This document shows positions 62,261-64,000 of a stretch of 64,000 nucleotides of DNA, piece by piece. The first letter of the stretch is position 1, and each line of letters opens with the position of its first letter. Location: positions 14,137,955 through 14,201,954 of the forward strand of contig CM055108.1 of assembly GCA_029204225.1 (NCBI GenBank). Direction: 5' to 3'. Both the position numbers and the translations under genes were made by a program. Below the pieces are notes generated by a model, which was not told the origin of the DNA, did no database searches, and saw nothing but the letters and a program-made list of their open reading frames with translations. Origin of the DNA: Diphasiastrum complanatum. Lineage: Eukaryota > Streptophyta > Lycopodiopsida > Lycopodiales > Lycopodiaceae.

Positions 62261-64000
62261 CTATTGAGTACCCTCATATTTGCTCCAAATTTAAATTGTC
62301 TTTCTTTTTACAAAGGACAATAAGCACTATTATCACGTTGGAAACACATGTGCACTATAGGATGATACAACAATTGATCAAACGAATATGGAGACTATAT
62401 AACACAGTCAGCATAACACAAGTACCTCAATTAAGTAATAGCCAAAACATATAAGAGATGTGGGCCATGATCGTAGATCCATCAATGAGACATGCCCCTA
62501 ACAAAACTTTTGCTTCTCTTTTGTAACTTTTTTCCAAAATAGACAATCGGAACAAAATTCTTGCTTGTCTTTTAATCAAGATTGTAACTTCTTTCCATTA
62601 GAGACAATTAGGAACAATCTTTGAAAAAGTTGGTTGTAACACTTGGATTTTATTTTACCATCTCTAGGTACCATGCTAGTGAGCTTGTGGTACAAAAAGT
62701 TGCTACTTAAAAGGAAGTATTAAAATACTTTATAAGTGTTTATTTCCTTGGTGTAAAAGCAAGTTAGAATAGATATAATAAAAATGAACCATTTATTAAA
62801 TTATCTCGTGTAGTTGCTATTAGGTTTTACATTAAATCTACATACTTGTTATAGGTTTTATGATGCCCTGTGAGTTCCTTAGATATTCTATCATGATTAA
62901 TAAGCATAGTGATTAATAATGGTCCTAGAGGCTAGGGTTTAGAGGTTGCTACTTATAGTATTTGGACATAGATGGAATTCATGAAATGTACTAGTGCTAG
63001 GAGGGCACGTGGGAGGAGCCTACATATGTGCCAATAACCTCTCTATTCAATTTACTCTATTTTATGTTTGTATATTGAGAATACTTCTTGGATGTCTCTC
63101 CTCCTCGTGCTCTTTGTAGTTAGGTTTACTCTTCTACATGCCATGTGATAGTGTGGGATGTCATAGCTAGGAACCTAACAATAGTTACCATTGTGACTTT
63201 CATATCTTGGGGGTGAGTTATATCGATTGTGTGTACATTTATAATTGGTTGGGTCAAATTGTGTTATGAATGTGTTCCTTAGCCTTATTGATATCTAGTT
63301 AATCCTTGGTAGACTTTACTATACAATTATCAACAGATTTTGATTTTGTGTGATTTGGCTAGATCAAAGTATTATTGTCAATGATTGTGATTTTTGAAAA
63401 AGAAAAGACCAACTTGATGAATGAATGATCATTAGCTTAATTTTTATCTTGTCTTAGATAAGATATGATTCTATTAGCTTCATTCCCTATATGACACATG
63501 AATTGAATCCAAAGAAAAAGTTGGGAAAATTAGTATTACGTCATGATAGATGTGTGGAATTAAAGTTTTAACATTTGTAGAGTTGCTTATTTGTTCATAC
63601 CAAACAATTCTCCTATTTTTGTTCTTATGTTTCATGTATTTATTTATACCCTACCAACAAAAAAAAAATGCGCATTGTTGGCAATAGTTCATTATTGTAG
63701 CAACAAATGAAAATGATTTCATTTATGTCTTCAAGCTATTATGTTTTTCATATGCCCTTTTTTTTAAAGAAAAAATTGAAGTCTATTTATATTACATGTG
63801 ACTTTTAAGTTTTATCATGTTTTGTGAAAAAAAAAAAATGCTAAGATACAATGCTAAACCAAATCTATACAGCAGAAATGAGATAGATCATATACAAATC
63901 AAAGACATTCACATGTGCACAACATTTTATCTTGGGAACTTCTTTCACAAAAAAATAAAAAAAAAATCCTTGTTTTGTGCTTGATTAAAAAATTTGGATA
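62261..64000. other. no recognisable gene
   Basis: AT-rich flank with A/T runs near 63659 and 63826. Nothing recognised. Confidence 0.5.

Overview
This is an AT-rich, repeat-dominated nuclear window from a land plant. The evidence is a dense nest of Ty1/copia and Ty3/gypsy LTR retrotransposons whose primer-binding sites (PBS) complement the 3' end of initiator Met-tRNA (TGGTATCAGAGC-type; one gypsy element has a TGGTGTCGTTGCC-type site). There is also a probable tRNA-derived SINE, microsatellites and long homopolymer runs. I see no intact host gene, tRNA or rRNA, and I cannot name the species.

Layout. 0-1.4 kb: minus-strand copia gag/protease remnant. 1.4-5.1 kb: decayed plus-strand gypsy element. 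5.6-6.07 kb: copia-type LTR plus PBS. 7.77-9.26 kb: 3' half of a copia element (plus strand). 11.8-14.4 kb: minus-strand copia pol between two ~100-bp direct repeats. 15.5-18.4 kb: old repeats, an LTR with PBS, and a copia RNase H scrap. 18.37-20.83 kb: 5' half of a copia element (minus strand). 20.8-22.1 kb: gypsy shell. 22.8-23.05 kb: SINE. 24.66-29.74 kb: complete but internally rearranged copia element (element E). 33.4-34.1 kb: old copia. 36.1-38.0 kb: minus-strand gypsy. 38.1-40.98 kb: plus-strand copia end with a nested copia fragment. 40.98-46.52 kb: youngest copia element (element G), with intact reverse transcriptase and RNase H but almost no gag. 46.5-50.3 kb: nothing recognisable. 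50.3-53.1 kb: Tat/Athila-like gypsy remnant with an unidentified ORF. 53.1-54.6 kb: small non-autonomous LTR element (element N). 54.64-55.5 kb: LTR-like region with a 60-bp tandem repeat. 56.6-60.1 kb: plus-strand copia gag-pol pseudogene. 60.1-64 kb: unannotated, with a short GC-richer patch at 61.3-61.5 kb.

One copia clade dominates: element C (3' half, 7.77-9.25 kb), H (5' half, 18.37-20.82 kb), E, G and N. Its LTRs run TGTGA...CA and carry CACACGTGTG palindromes and a CCAAT-type array phased at about 33 bp. Coding capacity is split between copies. G keeps pol without gag; H and E keep gag and protease without reverse transcriptase; N keeps no gag or pol.

Main observations. (1) E and N share an unrecognised ~160-codon open region just upstream of the polypurine tract, where reverse transcriptase and RNase H would end. 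(2) C and H look like the two halves of one element split by a ~10.6-kb inversion, because both outer LTR ends carry the same 5-bp target duplication. (3) The phased CCAAT array recurs in three LTR subfamilies. All alignments were made by eye; percentages are hand estimates.
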